Assembly (NCBI GenBank): GCA_030652115.1
Contig: JAUSBK010000007.1
Coordinates: forward strand, 186,001-250,000
Direction of reading: 5' to 3'
Length of the DNA stretch: 64,000 nt
Source: Coriobacteriia bacterium
Lineage (GTDB): Bacteria > Actinomycetota > Coriobacteriia > Anaerosomatales > Anaerosomataceae
The notes beneath the pieces were generated by a model, which made no database searches, was not told where the DNA came from, and saw only the letters and a list, made by a program, of their open reading frames with translations. The position numbers and the translations under genes are program-made. This document shows positions 33,582 to 41,470 of this stretch, in pieces; within the stretch, counting starts at the first letter, position 1; the number at the start of each line of letters is the position of its first letter.

Positions 33582-35038
33582 CCCCCGAACGACGGGGCGA
33601 TGGCGGTGATCGCCCAGTGGGTCGGAGAGCCCGGGAGGCCCGCGGTCACGCCGAGGACGACGGTCAGCACCGCGACCGTGATGATCGGCCAGAGCATGCG
33701 CGGGTCGCTCTCGGCACCGTCGGCAGGGGCGTGACCACCGGGTCGTAGCGCCGAGGTGAGCACGGGAACCATGTAGCCGATGGCGAGAGCGCCGCTCGTG
33801 ACGTAGACGAGCAGCGCCCAGACCGATCCATCCTCGGCGGCGCCGAGCCCCAGGAGCCACTTGCTCGCGAATCCCGCGAGCGGCGGGACGCCTGCGAGCG
33901 CGAACGCCGCGATAGCGAACGAGACCATCGTGATCGGCATGCGGCGCGCCACGCCGGGCATCTGGCTCACCTTCTTGACGTGAAGGGTCTCGTACACGCT
34001 GCCGGCGGTGAAGAACATCGTGATCTTCATGACCGCATGGTGCGCGAGGTGTGCGAGCGCGCCGGCGGCGGCGAGCGGAGAGCACAGCGCGGTGCCGAGT
34101 GTGATGTACGAAAGCTGCGCGATGGTGGAGTACGCCAGTCGCCGCTTGAGATCATCCTGGCGCAGCGCGATGACCGATGCGATCAGTATCGTGGCTGCCG
34201 CGAGTGCCGCAAGCGGTGCGGCGACGCCGAGCGAGGTGGCAAGCTCGGGACCGTAGAGTTCGTTCACCAGCCGGATGATGCCGAACACGCCGGCCTTCAC
34301 CACGGCGACAGCGTGCAGGAGCGAGCTTACGGGCGCGGGTGCCACCATGGCACCGGGGAGCCAACCGTGAAGCGGCATCAGCGCCGCCTTCACGCCGAAG
34401 CCCGCGACCATGAGGGCGAAGATGGCTCGAAGCTCGTTGGTGTGTCCCGATACCGCGCTGAGCGCGCCGCCGGGGGTGAACGGAGTGGGACCGGCGATCG
34501 ACGCGAGCCACGCGACGCCGAGGAGCAGCGCTGCGCCGCCGCCGAGCGCGTAGAAGAGGTACTTCCGGCCGGCCGCGAGGGCTTCGGGCGTGCCGTTGTG
34601 GACGACGAGCGGGTAGGTCGTTAGCGAGAGCACCTCGTAGAAGATGAAGAGGGTCAAGGGGTCCTCGGCAAGGGCGACGCCATTGGCCGCGGCGATGCAC
34701 CAGGCAAAGAACCCGAAGAATCGGGCGCGGTCGCGGGCGTGGTCCATGTAGCCGATCGCATACACCAGCGTCACGCCCCACAGTACGGTCGCCACGGCTG
34801 AGAACAGCAGACCCAGCAAGTCGGCGCTCACCCCGAGCGTGAGGCCGGGGAGCATCGGGATCCTGGAGGTGAAGATATCGCCTGCGTACGCGGAGTACAC
34901 GAGGGAGATGACGACAGCCGACGAGCCGACCGCACCAACCAGGTTCACGGCGTTGCGGGCGCGTCCACGCGTCTCCCCGAGCACGAAGGTGGCGAGGCCG
35001 ACGAGTGCCGGGATGGCTATCGGGATCCATGCGATCAC
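33569..35038 (-). CDS. MrpD/NuoN-type antiporter subunit (second copy)
   Basis: The 489-residue product starts at GTG 35038, overlapping the mrpD stop as GTGA. It has about 14 helices. Key residues include the helix-5 acid in TLFIFYEVLSLTTYPLVVH, the lysine in VAGFGVKAALMPLHGWLPGAMVAPAPVSSLLHAVAVVKAGVFGI, and HLAHHAVMKITMFFTAGSV. The pattern is closest to MrpD/MbhH-type subunits. With its neighbours it forms the ion-translocating core. Confidence 0.85.
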   Translation of the reverse strand: MIAWIPIAIPALVGLATFVLGETRGRARNAVNLVGAVGSSAVVISLVYSAYAGDIFTSRIPMLPGLTLGVSADLLGLLFSAVATVLWGVTLVYAIGYMDHARDRARFFGFFAWCIAAANGVALAEDPLTLFIFYEVLSLTTYPLVVHNGTPEALAAGRKYLFYALGGGAALLLGVAWLASIAGPTPFTPGGALSAVSGHTNELRAIFALMVAGFGVKAALMPLHGWLPGAMVAPAPVSSLLHAVAVVKAGVFGIIRLVNELYGPELATSLGVAAPLAALAAATILIASVIALRQDDLKRRLAYSTIAQLSYITLGTALCSPLAAAGALAHLAHHAVMKITMFFTAGSVYETLHVKKVSQMPGVARRMPITMVSFAIAAFALAGVPPLAGFASKWLLGLGAAEDGSVWALLVYVTSGALAIGYMVPVLTSALRPGGHAPADGAESDPRMLWPIITVAVLTVVLGVTAGLPGSPTHWAITAIAPSFGGWTP

Positions 35039-36516
35039 GGGGTCACCCCCGCCGCGATGAGGATGGTACTGGCAGCGGCAAGCTCGGTGATGAGCGGGAT
35101 GGCGGCCACGAGAACGACCGCCGCGGTGGTCAGCAGCAGCGGCACCCACTCGGTCTGCACAACGCCTCTGGACGCCTTGAGTGCGGCGTCACTCTCGGCG
35201 AGCAGCACTGCCAGCAATCGGAACATGTACGCCGCGGCGAGCAGGCCGCCGGTCACGAGCACGAGCGCCCACCACCACGCACCTGCGCTGAGCGCCGAGG
35301 AGACCAGCAGCCACTTGGCGCCGAAGCCGCCGCTCGGCGGGAGGCCCATCATGGTGACGCCGGCGAGTGCGATCGTGAACGTGAGCAAAGGTGCCGAACG
35401 GGCTGCACCACGCATGGCGTCGATCCGGTCGTGTCCGAAGCGTGACATCAGGCTGCCGGCTGCGAGGAAGAGACCCGCTTTGGCCAGTCCGTGTGACACG
35501 GCGTGCACGAGTACGCCCGTGACGGCGAGCGCGAACGCGTCGGCGCCGAGGCGCGCGAGTGGGAAGACCAAGAACAGGTAGCCGATCTGCGCCACGGTGG
35601 AGTAGGCGACGAGTTGTTTGATGCGAGTCTGGAGCAGCGCTTGCACCGAGCCCCATACGATGGCCGTCGCGCCGAGGACGCCGAGCACCACGTCGGCCCC
35701 CGTGAGATAGCCTGCGGGCATCACGTAGAGCATCAGGCGCAAGATCACGAAGTACGAGCCCTTGACCACAAGTGAAGAGAGGGCTGCGCTCACGGGGGAA
35801 GGAGCAGAGCCGTGCGCGGCAGGTAGCCAGAAGTGTGCGGGCACCAGCGCGGTCTTGAGTACGAGTGCGGCGACCATGAGTGCAAGCCCGGTGGCCGCCG
35901 TGACATCGGGTGTGAGTTTGTCAGCGAGTATCGCCATGTCGAGCTGCCCGGTGGACGAATACAGCAGCGCCACACCGAGCAGGTAGGTCATCGCACCGAG
36001 CATGCTCGCGTACAGGTAACGCGCTCCGGCGCGGAGCGCCTCGGCAGTGCCGCCGACGGTCACGAGTGCCACCGCGGAGATACCCACCAGCTCGAGGCAG
36101 ACGTACACGTTGAACACGTCCCCGGTAAGGAACAGCGCGTTGAGCGACGTCCACATGAACAGCCACAAGGTCCAGAACAGGCCGTGACCATGGGCCGTCT
36201 CATCATCGGTGCGGAAGTATGCTGTCGCGTACAGCGTGACGCCCAGACCGACGGTGGCCGCGAGCAGGATGAACAACGTCGAAGCGCCGTCGGCCACCAG
36301 GTCGATACCCACCGGTGCGGTCCAGCCGCCCACGGCGTAACGGAACGGGCCGACGGTCAGCACGCGTGAGGTCAGTGCGATCGCGAGCGCCATGATGGCC
36401 ACGCCGGTGGCCAGGGCCACGTGTGGAGCCCTTCTGTGTCCTGCGACGAAGGAGAGCGCAGCGCCTGCGAGCGGCACAACCACCAGGAGCGCGGGGAGGT
36501 GGTCGAGGAGTGTCAT
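35035..36516 (-). CDS. mrpD: Mrp antiporter subunit D
   Basis: The 493-residue product starts at ATG 36516, overlapping mrpC by four bases. It is MrpD/NuoN-like: DVFNVYVCLELVGISAVALV with the conserved Glu in helix 5, VLKTALVPAHFWLPAAHGSAPSPVSAALSSLVVKGSYFV with the Lys residues, and HAVSHGLAKAGLFLAAG. Mrp complexes exchange Na+ (or other monovalent cations) for protons. Here three such large subunits occur in a row. Confidence 0.88.
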   Translation of the reverse strand: MTLLDHLPALLVVVPLAGAALSFVAGHRRAPHVALATGVAIMALAIALTSRVLTVGPFRYAVGGWTAPVGIDLVADGASTLFILLAATVGLGVTLYATAYFRTDDETAHGHGLFWTLWLFMWTSLNALFLTGDVFNVYVCLELVGISAVALVTVGGTAEALRAGARYLYASMLGAMTYLLGVALLYSSTGQLDMAILADKLTPDVTAATGLALMVAALVLKTALVPAHFWLPAAHGSAPSPVSAALSSLVVKGSYFVILRLMLYVMPAGYLTGADVVLGVLGATAIVWGSVQALLQTRIKQLVAYSTVAQIGYLFLVFPLARLGADAFALAVTGVLVHAVSHGLAKAGLFLAAGSLMSRFGHDRIDAMRGAARSAPLLTFTIALAGVTMMGLPPSGGFGAKWLLVSSALSAGAWWWALVLVTGGLLAAAYMFRLLAVLLAESDAALKASRGVVQTEWVPLLLTTAAVVLVAAIPLITELAAASTILIAAGVTP

Positions 36517-36830
36517 CGGCCCTCACCGCCGGATGGCTCATCGTCGAGGTTGGTGAGGCCTGTAGCGGTGTAGTAGCGCTTGGCGATTGCCAGGCCGAGC
36601 GCGGTCAGCGCCACGGTCACCACGATGCCGGTCAACACCATCGCCTGCGGTACCGGGTCAGGGCCGCCCTCGGCACGGTTCCCGAGGCCGATCAGGAGCA
36701 GGAAGACGCCGCTGCCCATGAAGTTCGCCGAGATCACCTTGTGGATGAGGTGGCGTCGTGCGAGCAGGCCGTACGTACCAAGGGCGTAGAGCAGAGCCCC
36801 GCCTGCCACGTAGACGAGATAGTTGCTCAC
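36513..36830 (-). CDS. mrpC: Mrp antiporter subunit C (NuoK-like)
   Basis: The 105-residue product starts at GTG 36830, overlapping mrpB by four bases. It has three helices and the NuoK/MrpC signature HLIHKVISANFMGSGVFLLLIGL, then DPVPQAMVLTGIVVTVALTALGLAIAKRYY. It forms part of the proton path. Confidence 0.88.
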   Translation of the reverse strand: MSNYLVYVAGGALLYALGTYGLLARRHLIHKVISANFMGSGVFLLLIGLGNRAEGGPDPVPQAMVLTGIVVTVALTALGLAIAKRYYTATGLTNLDDEPSGGEGR

Positions 36831-37519
36831 CGGCGCTCACCGCTCTCGGCCGAGGACGCCGACGCGAGGAAGAGGCTCGCCAGGCTCGCGCCGATGGAGA
36901 GCGTCAAGAGCACCTCGATGAGCAGGATCAGGCCCTTGCGGCTCTCGGCGGGGTACTGCAGCAGCGTGCCGCCTACCGTCAGGGGATACAGCGCCACGGC
37001 GATGAAGACGAGCAGGCCGATGGCGAGCACCCAGCGCACCATGCGCTGACCCGCCCATGCCGGGCGGGCGTAGCCGGAGAGCAGAAGCAGGATCCCGGCA
37101 GCTCCGAGGACGGCTCCACCCTGGAAGGCGCCGCCGGGCCCGGAGGAACCGATCCACACCAGGTGTCCGGCGACCAGCAGCATCAGAGGCGCGAGGGCTC
37201 GCGAGAGTGCACCGAGGACCGGACCCGCTCTCCCGGCGAGTCGGCGAGAGAGGGCCGCCGGATCCTCCCGGAGGGACAGCACAGCGACGGTGGCGAGCAT
37301 CAGGACCGCGATCTCGAGGAGTGTGTCGTAGCCGCGGAAGTCGAGCAGTACGGCCGTGACGACGTTGGTGATGCCGCTCGCCTTCGCGCCGGTGCGCATC
37401 GCCTCGGCCAAGCCGTCTCCGTCTGCGGGCAGCGCGAGCACCGCGCGGCCGATCACACCGAGCATGAGAATGCTGGCGAGCAGCGGAGCGATCGGAGTGT
37501 GCCTGCGGCGGTCAGTCAT
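36827..37519 (-). CDS. mrpB: Mrp antiporter subunit B
   Basis: I start this at ATG 37519, overlapping the upstream gene by eight bases, giving 230 residues. The first part (TNVVTAVLLDFRGYDTLLEIAVL) matches the segment that ends MrpA or forms MbhE. The rest is the MnhB domain with LMLLVAGHLVWIGSSGPGGAFQGGAVLGAAG. The protein is thus an MbhE-MnhB combination, as in Mbh/Mbx-type operons where MrpA is split. Confidence 0.85.
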   Translation of the reverse strand: MTDRRRHTPIAPLLASILMLGVIGRAVLALPADGDGLAEAMRTGAKASGITNVVTAVLLDFRGYDTLLEIAVLMLATVAVLSLREDPAALSRRLAGRAGPVLGALSRALAPLMLLVAGHLVWIGSSGPGGAFQGGAVLGAAGILLLLSGYARPAWAGQRMVRWVLAIGLLVFIAVALYPLTVGGTLLQYPAESRKGLILLIEVLLTLSIGASLASLFLASASSAESGERR

Positions 37520-37796
37520 CGGCGTTCTCCATGGGTCCGGATTCCGCCGGATACGGCGTGTCCCGCTTGCGGAGGTGGCCGACGGCATCGAGCATGAGTG
37601 CACCGGTGACCCCTGCGCCAATGGCTGCCTCGGCCAGCGCCACGTCGGGTGAGCCGAGGCGGATCCAGGCGATCGCCATGAACAGGCCGAAGACGATGAA
37701 CATGACGACCGACTTGAAGAGCCTGTTCTCGTTGAGCGAGCCCACCGCAATCCAGATGAGCATACCGACGAGCAGTATGTCGAAGACGGCCATCAT
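37512..37796 (-). CDS. MbhD-like antiporter subunit (DUF4040)
   Basis: The 94-residue product starts at ATG 37796 overlapping mrpG by ATGA. Three helices with the DUF4040 pattern SVVMFIVFGLFMAIAWIRLGSPDVALAEAAIGAGVTGAL match the C-terminal part of MrpA, here as a separate polypeptide (MbhD in archaeal hydrogenases). It helps complete the missing MrpA. Confidence 0.85.
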   Translation of the reverse strand: MMAVFDILLVGMLIWIAVGSLNENRLFKSVVMFIVFGLFMAIAWIRLGSPDVALAEAAIGAGVTGALMLDAVGHLRKRDTPYPAESGPMENADD

Positions 37797-38110
37797 CGGC
37801 TCTCACCGGTCCATGGCTCGATGCCGCTGTTGCGTGCCGAGTTGGCCACCAGGTAGCAGGCGGTGGCGCCGGCAACGATCACCACGATCCAGATGAGCAG
37901 GAGCTTGAGTGCCACGATCAGCGAGCCGGACTGCAGAGCGAGGCCGGCCGAGGCGAGTCCGAGCCCCAGGTTGTCGGCCTTGGTCAGCGCATGCAGCCGC
38001 GTGTAGACGTCGGGGAAGCGCACCAGGCCGACCGAGCCGGCGAGGAAGAAGAAGCCACTCGCGGCGAACAGCACATATGATGCGCCGTCTATGACCGACT
38101 GCCATGTCAT
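37793..38110 (-). CDS. mrpG: Mrp antiporter subunit G
   Basis: The 105-residue product starts at ATG 38110 inside the mrpF stop. It shows the MnhG signature SGFFFLAGSVGLVRFPDVYTRLHALTKADNLGLGLASAGLAL followed by a third helix. An upstream in-frame start at 38380 lies within mrpF and was rejected. Small membrane subunit of the Mrp complex. Confidence 0.88.
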   Translation of the reverse strand: MTWQSVIDGASYVLFAASGFFFLAGSVGLVRFPDVYTRLHALTKADNLGLGLASAGLALQSGSLIVALKLLLIWIVVIVAGATACYLVANSARNSGIEPWTGESR

Positions 38111-38373
38111 CAGTCGTCCGCTCCCCACGCCCGCTTGACGAAGGCAACGGCAGTGAGTGCGCCGAGGAGCGCGAAGGTAAGCGCCATGTCGCGCAGGCCA
38201 CCGAGATCGGTCAGTTCGGACAGCACGAGGGTGAGTGCCACGCCGGACGTACCGAACAGCATCGCCGAGAGCATGCGGTCGGTGCCGGTCGGGCCGCGCT
38301 CGATCCGGTAGATGCCGAGTGCGACGCTGATCAAGATGGTGATGGCGAGGGCCTGGAGCGCGAGCGTCATCAC
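38110..38373 (-). CDS. mrpF: Mrp antiporter subunit F
   Basis: The 87-residue product starts at ATG 38373, overlapping mrpE by ATGA. Three helices contain the MnhF pattern YRIERGPTGTDRMLSAMLFGTSGVALTLVLSE. The conserved Asp of TGTDR lies where other MrpF proteins have a functionally needed acid. Confidence 0.88.
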   Translation of the reverse strand: MMTLALQALAITILISVALGIYRIERGPTGTDRMLSAMLFGTSGVALTLVLSELTDLGGLRDMALTFALLGALTAVAFVKRAWGADD

Positions 38374-38900
38374 GCATCACCCTTTGTCAGTGGCGGGAGG
38401 TCCGATCCGAACAGGTCGGCGACCCGGCACTCCACTTCGGCGAGCTCCTGTACTACCGGTCGAGAACAGTCGAGCACATGCACTTCGAGTGTATCGTCGT
38501 CCAGGCGGGAGCTCAGCGTCCCGGGAAGCATGCTGATGGTGTTGGCGAGGAAGACCCGTGGCCACGTGCCCGTGATGCGGAGCGGGTAGCGGATGATCGC
38601 GGGATCGAGCGGCATGGAGGGGCGCAAGGCGCGCATCGACACGTCGATCCCACCCAGCGCGGACTGGAGCGCGAAGAACCTCACGAAACGCAGCGCACCG
38701 CTGGGACGTATGGGTGTCAGCGAGTCGGGGGAGAGGGTGAGTGAGAGTGCCGAGCCCGCCAGAACGATAGGGATGCCGACCGCGAGCGCGTGCGGGTCCG
38801 CCTCGGTGATGACCACCCACACGAGCGCGAGCAGGGCCGTCCGACTCGCCGTGCGGCGAAGGCGTCGGGGCACTGATGGGGGTGTGGTGCTTCCGGGCAC
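38370..38900 (-). CDS. mrpE: Mrp antiporter subunit E
   Basis: The 176-residue product starts at GTG 38900 with AGGAGACAC upstream and is the first gene of the operon. Two N-terminal helices and a C-terminal soluble part match MnhE: ITGTWPRVFLANTISMLPGTLSSRLDDDTLEVHVLD. The nine genes E-F-G-MbhD-B-C-D-D-D all overlap, so they form one transcript. The promoter should lie between 38900 and the tRNA-Cys terminator. Confidence 0.87.
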   Translation of the reverse strand: MPGSTTPPSVPRRLRRTASRTALLALVWVVITEADPHALAVGIPIVLAGSALSLTLSPDSLTPIRPSGALRFVRFFALQSALGGIDVSMRALRPSMPLDPAIIRYPLRITGTWPRVFLANTISMLPGTLSSRLDDDTLEVHVLDCSRPVVQELAEVECRVADLFGSDLPPLTKGDA

Positions 38901-38983
38901 GTGTCTCCTGCCAGTAGGCCTCGGCGCGAGATCAGCGTTGTCGATACCGTGTTCGCTGACCGGGTGCCGCCCTGGTCTGACCG

Positions 38984-39015
38984 ACGGACCCGCCCGAGTT
39001 CTCGGACGGGTCCGT
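38984..39015 (-). terminator. Terminator of the tRNA-Gly/tRNA-Cys unit
   Basis: ACGGACCCG (38984-38992) pairs with CGGGTCCGT (39007-39015) and an inner CCGAG/CTCGG extends the stem. It lies ten bases beyond the tRNA-Cys 3' end on the minus strand. Confidence 0.6.
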
Positions 39016-39024
39016 TATGTGTCC

Positions 39025-39098
39025 TGGAGGCGACGCCCGGATTCGAACCGGGGATAAAGGCTTTGCAGGCCTCTGCCTTGCCACTTGGCTACGTCGCC
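39025..39098 (-). tRNA. tRNA-Cys (GCA)
   Basis: All arms fold on the minus strand. The acceptor GGCGACG pairs with CGTCGCC, and the anticodon loop CTGCAAA gives anticodon GCA. The T arm is CCCGG-TTCGAAT-CCGGG, with discriminator T and an encoded CCA; 74 bases in all. Confidence 0.96.
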
Positions 39099-39191
39099 GG
39101 TTGGGGGGACCGATGCCAAGTCCCGCTATCAAAGAAGGTCGGCCGATCGGGCCGTCGTACGCGCCCTTCGGGCCGACCTCCGAAGTGGTGA

Positions 39192-39267
39192 TGGAGCGGA
39201 CGACCGGATTCGAACCGGCGACCCCAACCTTGGCAAGGTTGTGCTCTACCAACTGAGCCACGTCCGC
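39192..39267 (-). tRNA. tRNA-Gly (GCC)
   Basis: The minus strand folds with acceptor GCGGACG/CGTCCGC, anticodon loop TTGCCAA (anticodon GCC), T arm GCCGG-TTCGAAT-CCGGT and an encoded CCA; 76 bases. It lies 93 bases upstream of tRNA-Cys and is probably co-transcribed with it. Confidence 0.96.
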
Positions 39268-39419
39268 GCGCAAGGGGTAGACTACCACGGGCTCTCGAAG
39301 GGGTGCAACCGCGAGTTCGTGCTCAGAATGCGGGTGTCGCGGGCCACGTGCCCGGCCAAGTTGGGTCTAGCGGTTCGGTGCTGGACTGCTACAATAGTCG
39401 TCGCTGCTCAGGCAGCCAT

Positions 39420-39494
39420 GGGCGCTTAGCTCAGGGGGAGAGCACTTCCTTGACGCGGAAGGGGTCAGAGGTTCAAATCCTCTAGCGCCCACCA
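39420..39494 (+). tRNA. tRNA-Val (GAC)
   Basis: The plus strand folds with acceptor GGGCGCT/AGCGCCC, anticodon loop TTGACGC (anticodon GAC), T arm AGAGG-TTCAAAT-CCTCT and an encoded CCA; 75 bases. A -10-like TACAAT lies at 39390. Its last 13 bases and the next base recur at 41414-41427. Confidence 0.96.
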
Positions 39495-39495
39495 T
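39482..39495 (+). repeat. 14-bp direct repeat, copy 1 (end of tRNA-Val)
   Basis: CTAGCGCCCACCAT is the 3' end of tRNA-Val plus one base. An identical copy lies at 41414-41427, 1.93 kb downstream. The two copies bound a segment holding one large and one tiny zinc-ribbon gene. Confidence 0.7.
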
Positions 39496-39510
39496 AGAAA
39501 CTGCAGTGAG

Positions 39511-39560
39511 GGGCCGTGTTTCGGGAAACCGAGGACGGCCCTTCGCCCCGCTACGGGGCG
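39511..39560 (+). terminator. Hairpins after tRNA-Val
   Basis: GGGCCGT (39511-39517) pairs with ACGGCCC (39535-39541), and a second hairpin CGCCCCG-CTA-CGGGGCG spans 39544-39560. Neither has a good T tract. Nothing else is seen in the next 250 bases except a TTGACT at 39743 that could be a -35. Confidence 0.4.
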
Positions 39561-39817
39561 TCGGGGATCTCTCGCATGTCGCTGTTCCATGTGGTCGGTT
39601 TGCGAACCCATTTCCCAGGGTAGGACATGTAGTTGGGGGTGTGGGAATCAAGGGGCGGCGTCCGCCACACTACTCACACCGAGAGCGACAGTGAGGCAGA
39701 ACGTCTGTCGTCGACTCTCAGCGCGGGTGTCCGTGCCGTGCGGTTGACTTGTGACCTGCTGACGCGCGCGGCTTCGTGTCGGCACCCGGTAACGACTGCC
39801 GAGGGGGGTGGCTCACG

Positions 39818-41086
39818 ATGGCCATGGCGGGGTTCTGCAGCGCGTGCGGCGAGAACGTGTGGCTCACGGAGTCGGGTGGCTGCACACGAGGCCACTCACC
39901 CGATCAGATCATCAACGCGTACGAGGCTGACGTAGCGCCTCCAGTGACCGAGCCTGAGCTGGCTGCCGCCGCTGTCCCCGAGGCCGCCGCAGTGCCGTCC
40001 TCCGGGCCGATGATGCCCGCGGAACTCGGCGCGCGCAAGCGGTTCCTGACCTCACCCATCGTGATCATCGGCGGGGTTGCCGCGCTCCTCCTAGTCGTGG
40101 TGCTTGCGGTCGTCTTCTTCCCGAGGCCGAAGATCGCCGTCACCGGTTTCACGGTGCCGGAATCAGTCTTGAGCGGCGAGGATATCGTGGCCACGGTCGA
40201 GATCGCGAACACGGGTTGGGCCAAGGGCGACTATCCGCTGACGATCCTCATGGATGGAGCTACCGTCAACGGGCAGTCAGTCAGCGTGGCCGCGAGGTCG
40301 CAGAAGCGCGTCGAAGTCACCATACCCGCAGGCGGGATTTCCGGCTCGTACGACATCTCGGTCGCCGGATGGGACGGGCCGGGGGACACCGTGTGGGTCA
40401 TGGCGCCTGCGGAGTTTGTCGTGGATTGGCTGGAGGTCACGCCGGATCCGCTGGACGTCAACACGAGTAGCCAGGCGACGGCAGAGGTCAGCGTTTCGAA
40501 CATCGGCGACGTCGAGGGCGACTACGTCATCAGCCTCACCGTGGACGGAGCGGTGGTCGAGGAGCGCACGATTCACCTCGAGGCTGAGTCGACCGCAGAG
40601 GAGTTGTTCACATTCGCGGTGAGCGGTCCGGGCTCGCACGAGGTCGCGGCGGCCGACCAGGTCGCAACGCTCGACGCACATCAGATCCTGCGTCCCGACA
40701 ATGGAACGGTTCTCATCAATCAGCTAAGCGGAGGGTCGAACGTCTTCACGGTTGTCAACAACAGCGAAGACGACGTGTTCGTAGTGATCTCGCAGCCGGG
40801 GGAGGCGCAGCCGGCGCTCCTTGCGGTGTATGTGACCGCTCAAAACGCCACCTCGGTCCGCGGAGTACGGGACACGACGTACGTCTGCTACTACATGGAA
40901 GGAGCCGGCTGGTGCGGGCACTGCCAGAGGTTCACGGAGGCGTTTGACTACGGTCGTTTCGATGCCACCGGCGAGCTCAAGAGTGGCGGCGGGATGTACA
41001 CGGAGTCGGTCGTGACGTTCGGCATCAAGGAAGGCGACGGGACGCCGACCGAGAGCGTCGGCGAGGAGGACTTCCCGACGATGTAA
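39818..41086 (+). CDS. Membrane protein: N-terminal zinc ribbon and CARDB-type domains
   Basis: I start this at ATG 39818 behind GAGGGGGG, giving 422 residues. The N-terminus is a compact zinc-binding motif (FCSACGENVWLTESGGCTRGH: C-x2-C...C-x3-H). A proline/alanine linker, one membrane helix (about 90-115) and two beta-sandwich repeats of CARDB type (ATVEIANTGWAKGDYPLTI... and AEVSVSNIGDVEGDYVISL...) follow. A C-terminal domain with a CGHC motif (AGWCGHCQRF) ends it. The soluble part should be outside the cell. CARDB domains often mediate adhesion. It sits between the two 14-bp repeats. Confidence 0.7.
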   Translation: MAMAGFCSACGENVWLTESGGCTRGHSPDQIINAYEADVAPPVTEPELAAAAVPEAAAVPSSGPMMPAELGARKRFLTSPIVIIGGVAALLLVVVLAVVFFPRPKIAVTGFTVPESVLSGEDIVATVEIANTGWAKGDYPLTILMDGATVNGQSVSVAARSQKRVEVTIPAGGISGSYDISVAGWDGPGDTVWVMAPAEFVVDWLEVTPDPLDVNTSSQATAEVSVSNIGDVEGDYVISLTVDGAVVEERTIHLEAESTAEELFTFAVSGPGSHEVAAADQVATLDAHQILRPDNGTVLINQLSGGSNVFTVVNNSEDDVFVVISQPGEAQPALLAVYVTAQNATSVRGVRDTTYVCYYMEGAGWCGHCQRFTEAFDYGRFDATGELKSGGGMYTESVVTFGIKEGDGTPTESVGEEDFPTM

Positions 41087-41167
41087 GGATGCCAGTTCGG
41101 TTCGCCACCGACTCCTCGAACGGTTGACCGGGCCCGACGGAATCGGGCAGACCGCAGGAGGCGCACG

Positions 41168-41284
41168 ATGGCCAAAGTCGTGTACTGCTCTGAGTGGCAG
41201 GGGCAGGTCTTCGTCATGCCCGACGGCACCTGCTCCAACGGACACGGCGCTCAATACCTTTCCGCATTCGGCGACGTAGGGTGA
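41168..41284 (+). CDS. 38-residue zinc-ribbon-like protein
   Basis: ATG 41168 follows CAGGAGGCGC with ideal spacing and runs 38 codons to TGA. The product (beginning MAKVVYCSEWQGQVF, then GTCSNGHG) aligns with the N-terminal zinc ribbon of the preceding 422-residue protein (FCSACGENVW...GGCTRGH). It keeps the first Cys, the later Cys and the His, but has a single residue pattern CSEW where CSAC would be. It may be a free-standing paralogue of that ribbon or the left-over start of a second copy. Confidence 0.55.
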   Translation: MAKVVYCSEWQGQVFVMPDGTCSNGHGAQYLSAFGDVG

Positions 41285-41413
41285 CTATCGCCCGCTCAAG
41301 GCGTCTGGCGGCAACACACGTGCTACCAGTGGACGGATTGAGTGTCGGAGCAGGGACTGCAGTGGGGCCGACAATCCCTGCGTCATGGCATCGGTGAGGT
41401 CACAAATGCATCC

Positions 41414-41427
41414 ACTAGCGCCCACCA
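41414..41427 (+). repeat. 14-bp direct repeat, copy 2 (tRNA-Val 3' end remnant)
   Basis: CTAGCGCCCACCAT is identical to 39482-39495. The preceding bases (GAGGTCACAAATGCATCCA) look like a decayed T arm of tRNA-Val (GAGGTTCAAATCCT). A strong terminator follows ten bases later, as expected behind an original tRNA gene. Confidence 0.65.
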
Positions 41428-41437
41428 TGATGAAGCC

Positions 41438-41466
41438 AGGGCCCCGGATCCGTCCGGGGCCCTTTC
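41438..41466. terminator. Bidirectional terminator
   Basis: AGGGCCCCGGA (41438-41448) pairs with TCCGGGGCCCT (41453-41463) around TCCG, followed by TTCG. It separates the plus-strand segment from the convergent lipid-kinase gene and may be the original tRNA-Val terminator. Confidence 0.7.
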
Positions 41467-41470
41467 GCAT

